DNA from: Flectonema sp. DT1601
Lineage: Eukaryota; Euglenozoa; Diplonemea; Diplonemida; Diplonemidae
Direction of reading: 5' to 3'
Length of the DNA: 64,000 nucleotides
Assembly (NCBI GenBank): GCA_964019425.1
Contig: OZ025799.1
Location: 186,001-250,000, forward strand
This document shows positions 62,722 to 64,000 of this stretch, in pieces. Each line of letters begins with the position of its first letter. Position 1 is the first letter of the stretch. The notes under the pieces were generated by a model, which was given only the letters and a program-made list of their open reading frames with translations, searched no databases and was not told the origin of the DNA. Position numbers and translations under genes: made by a program.

Positions 62722-64000
62722 TTGTACTCCTTCACCTGTTAAGGAAAACTAAATAAGTGTTCTAACGGTAATTGCACACGATGCCTTTCAATACCCTCCT
62801 CCTAGTTGTTACATAACTCCAAGACAAATCCTGTTTAAAAATAAAACAATGACACTTCTAAATAAGGATGACACAAACTGAGAGAAGAGTGTTCTTATTG
62901 GGATATGCTTACCAACGTACATACCCATACCCCAGGGTTGGGGTTGGGTTATTCGTGTTTTTCTAGGTGCTATATTTCTGTTCCTTCTTTTTTTTTTTAA
63001 ATGTTCCTACTTCTGTGGCTTCGAAAAGGCTAAAACCCCACCACATATGAATGTTTGATGTATTCTCGCTGTGCGTCTATGGCGACGTGGTGAGTGTACG
63101 CTTTTGCAAGATTGTGATGGCAGTTTGGGTTTTCTCTACCTAAAAGGGTTAGTTCACATTTGAAAGTTCCATTGCTTTTTATTTTGTTTTCTTTCTTGAA
63201 TGATCACTTTTAATTTATTATAAAGTAGACAATCAAAAAGTGGACAGCAAACATATGTTCTGCTACTCGTTAGCGATTGCTATAAACATCGGTAAACTGT
63301 AGTTTGAACGCTGAACACATGCTATATATTTCTCTCAATTATCAGAGAAAAAAAAGGTTCAGAAGCTAAGCTTGATTTATCCTTTCAAGATATAAGTTTG
63401 CTTGGTCGCTTTTTTTTTTTAATTTGATGAAAAAAAAAAAGAGAAGAAAAAAAATATCTTTCGGAATCAGTTTCGTATCTGACTTGCGTAGTTGTGTTTG
63501 CAAAAAAAAAAAAAAAAAAAAGGGAAAATGGAAGAAAATCGGATTTCATAGAGAGACTTTTTTTTTTTTGTTTTTTTTTGTTTTTTTTTCCCCGAACAGA
63601 TCTTTTTTTGTACTGCAGCTGGAATTAATCAGCGAGAACTTTGTTGGCATCATGGCTGAGAGAGAATGCATCAATCACAGTTTGACATAAATAAGACTGA
63701 GCCAAGTATTCAATAACATACGGTATTCCATCAGTCAAACTGCGAGCATAAATAATAAAAATAGCTGCTAGGAAAGTCTCACAGGGGTTACGAAATGAGG
63801 AATGAAATCGTTTTTAGCGATTGAGATGTTGTTAAAGGAGCACTGCGTGAATTTTTAAGAGAGGGGTTGTACTAATTATTACCGGTTTGAGAAAGTTTCC
63901 ACCGTGTTCCGGCAAGACGTACAGAATAATTTACAATTTATTATAAGAATTCGAGTCGTTGTTTTTAAAAAAAAAAAAAAAAAAAAAAAAGGAACATTCG
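62722..64000. other. Spacer to right edge
   Basis: The glycosyltransferase acceptor, then AT-rich sequence with A and T runs (about 63500-63519, 63560-63588, 63968-63990). No gene is seen; a gene beyond the edge may have its 3' region here. Confidence 0.5.

Larger units (their letters stand above)
1..62735 (-). other. Directional (polycistronic-type) gene cluster
   Basis: All 27 genes recognised here are on the minus strand, with no convincing plus-strand gene. Upstream of each ATG there is a pyrimidine-rich run ending in AG at 7-49 nt, for example TCTTTTTTTACAG 17 nt before the SWIB gene, TTTCTTCAG 10 nt before the histidine phosphatase and TTTTCTGTCTCTCTAG 43 nt before the small gene at 27.7 kb. 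These look like SL trans-splice acceptors. This organisation is established for kinetoplastids and diplonemids; applying it to this organism is inference. No SL RNA gene is visible in the window, so the leader itself cannot be checked here. Confidence 0.75.

Noticed and set aside
1-64000. CRISPR array, bacterial operons or Shine-Dalgarno sites
   Set aside because: Gene content, cis-introns and acceptors are eukaryotic; the only regular short repeats are the inverted foldback arms and microsatellites.

Overview
This window looks like nuclear DNA from an AT-rich, flagellate unicellular eukaryote. All 27 genes I can support lie on the minus strand. Almost every ATG has a pyrimidine-rich stretch ending in AG 7-49 nt upstream, and intergenic gaps are often under 350 bp. 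This is the layout expected of a polycistronic, spliced-leader (SL) trans-splicing genome, as in Euglenozoa (kinetoplastids, diplonemids); other trans-splicing protists cannot be excluded. Most genes have no intron, but at least eleven conventional GT-AG cis-introns (52-195 nt) can be read directly from frame continuity, which is more than trypanosomatids have. A BBS8/TTC8 orthologue shows the organism has cilia or flagella. Assignment to Euglenozoa is inference; strand bias, acceptors and introns are read from the sequence.

Layout (plus-strand coordinates, all genes transcribed right to left). 1-3.4 kb: a secreted multi-DOMON gene built of 663-bp tandem units, each with its own intron, running off the left edge. 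3.7-17.4 kb: a compact run holding an FN3-like secreted protein, a UBA-like protein, a MogA-MogA-MoeA molybdenum cofactor protein, a protein kinase, a PPR protein, a five-module zinc protein, a catalytically dead PGK-like protein and BBS8. 17.4-29.2 kb: gene-poor, with an SFT2 gene (one intron), an RIIa/repeat protein, an FMO-like oxidoreductase and a 1.7-kb foldback-type element whose inverted arms enclose a small spliced gene. 29.2-37.9 kb: compact again, with a TauE/SafE transporter, a 75-aa protein, an NAA80-ACTMAP fusion for actin maturation, a ubiquitin-2OG oxygenase fusion, a histidine phosphatase, a BAF60/SWIB protein and a long coiled-coil protein. 37.9-41.8 kb: no gene seen. 41.8-64 kb: a lipid-anchored RING protein, a giant surface protein that I extend by four exons to about 4,261 aa with a GPI-like tail, a pseudo-caspase-PDZ protein, a coiled-coil protein, PTPA, a Jupiter/HN1-like microtubule-type protein (one intron) and a Golgi glycosyltransferase.

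The genes are not one pathway. Recurring themes are cell surface (DOMON, FN3, giant protein, glycosyltransferase), flagellum/cytoskeleton (BBS8, RIIa, Jupiter-like, actin maturation) and signalling. The most notable items are the NAA80-ACTMAP fusion (two successive actin-processing enzymes in one chain), the ubiquitin-hydroxylase fusion, the intron-bearing DOMON array, the gene-carrying foldback element, and the contrast between T-rich trans-acceptors and A-rich cis-acceptors.
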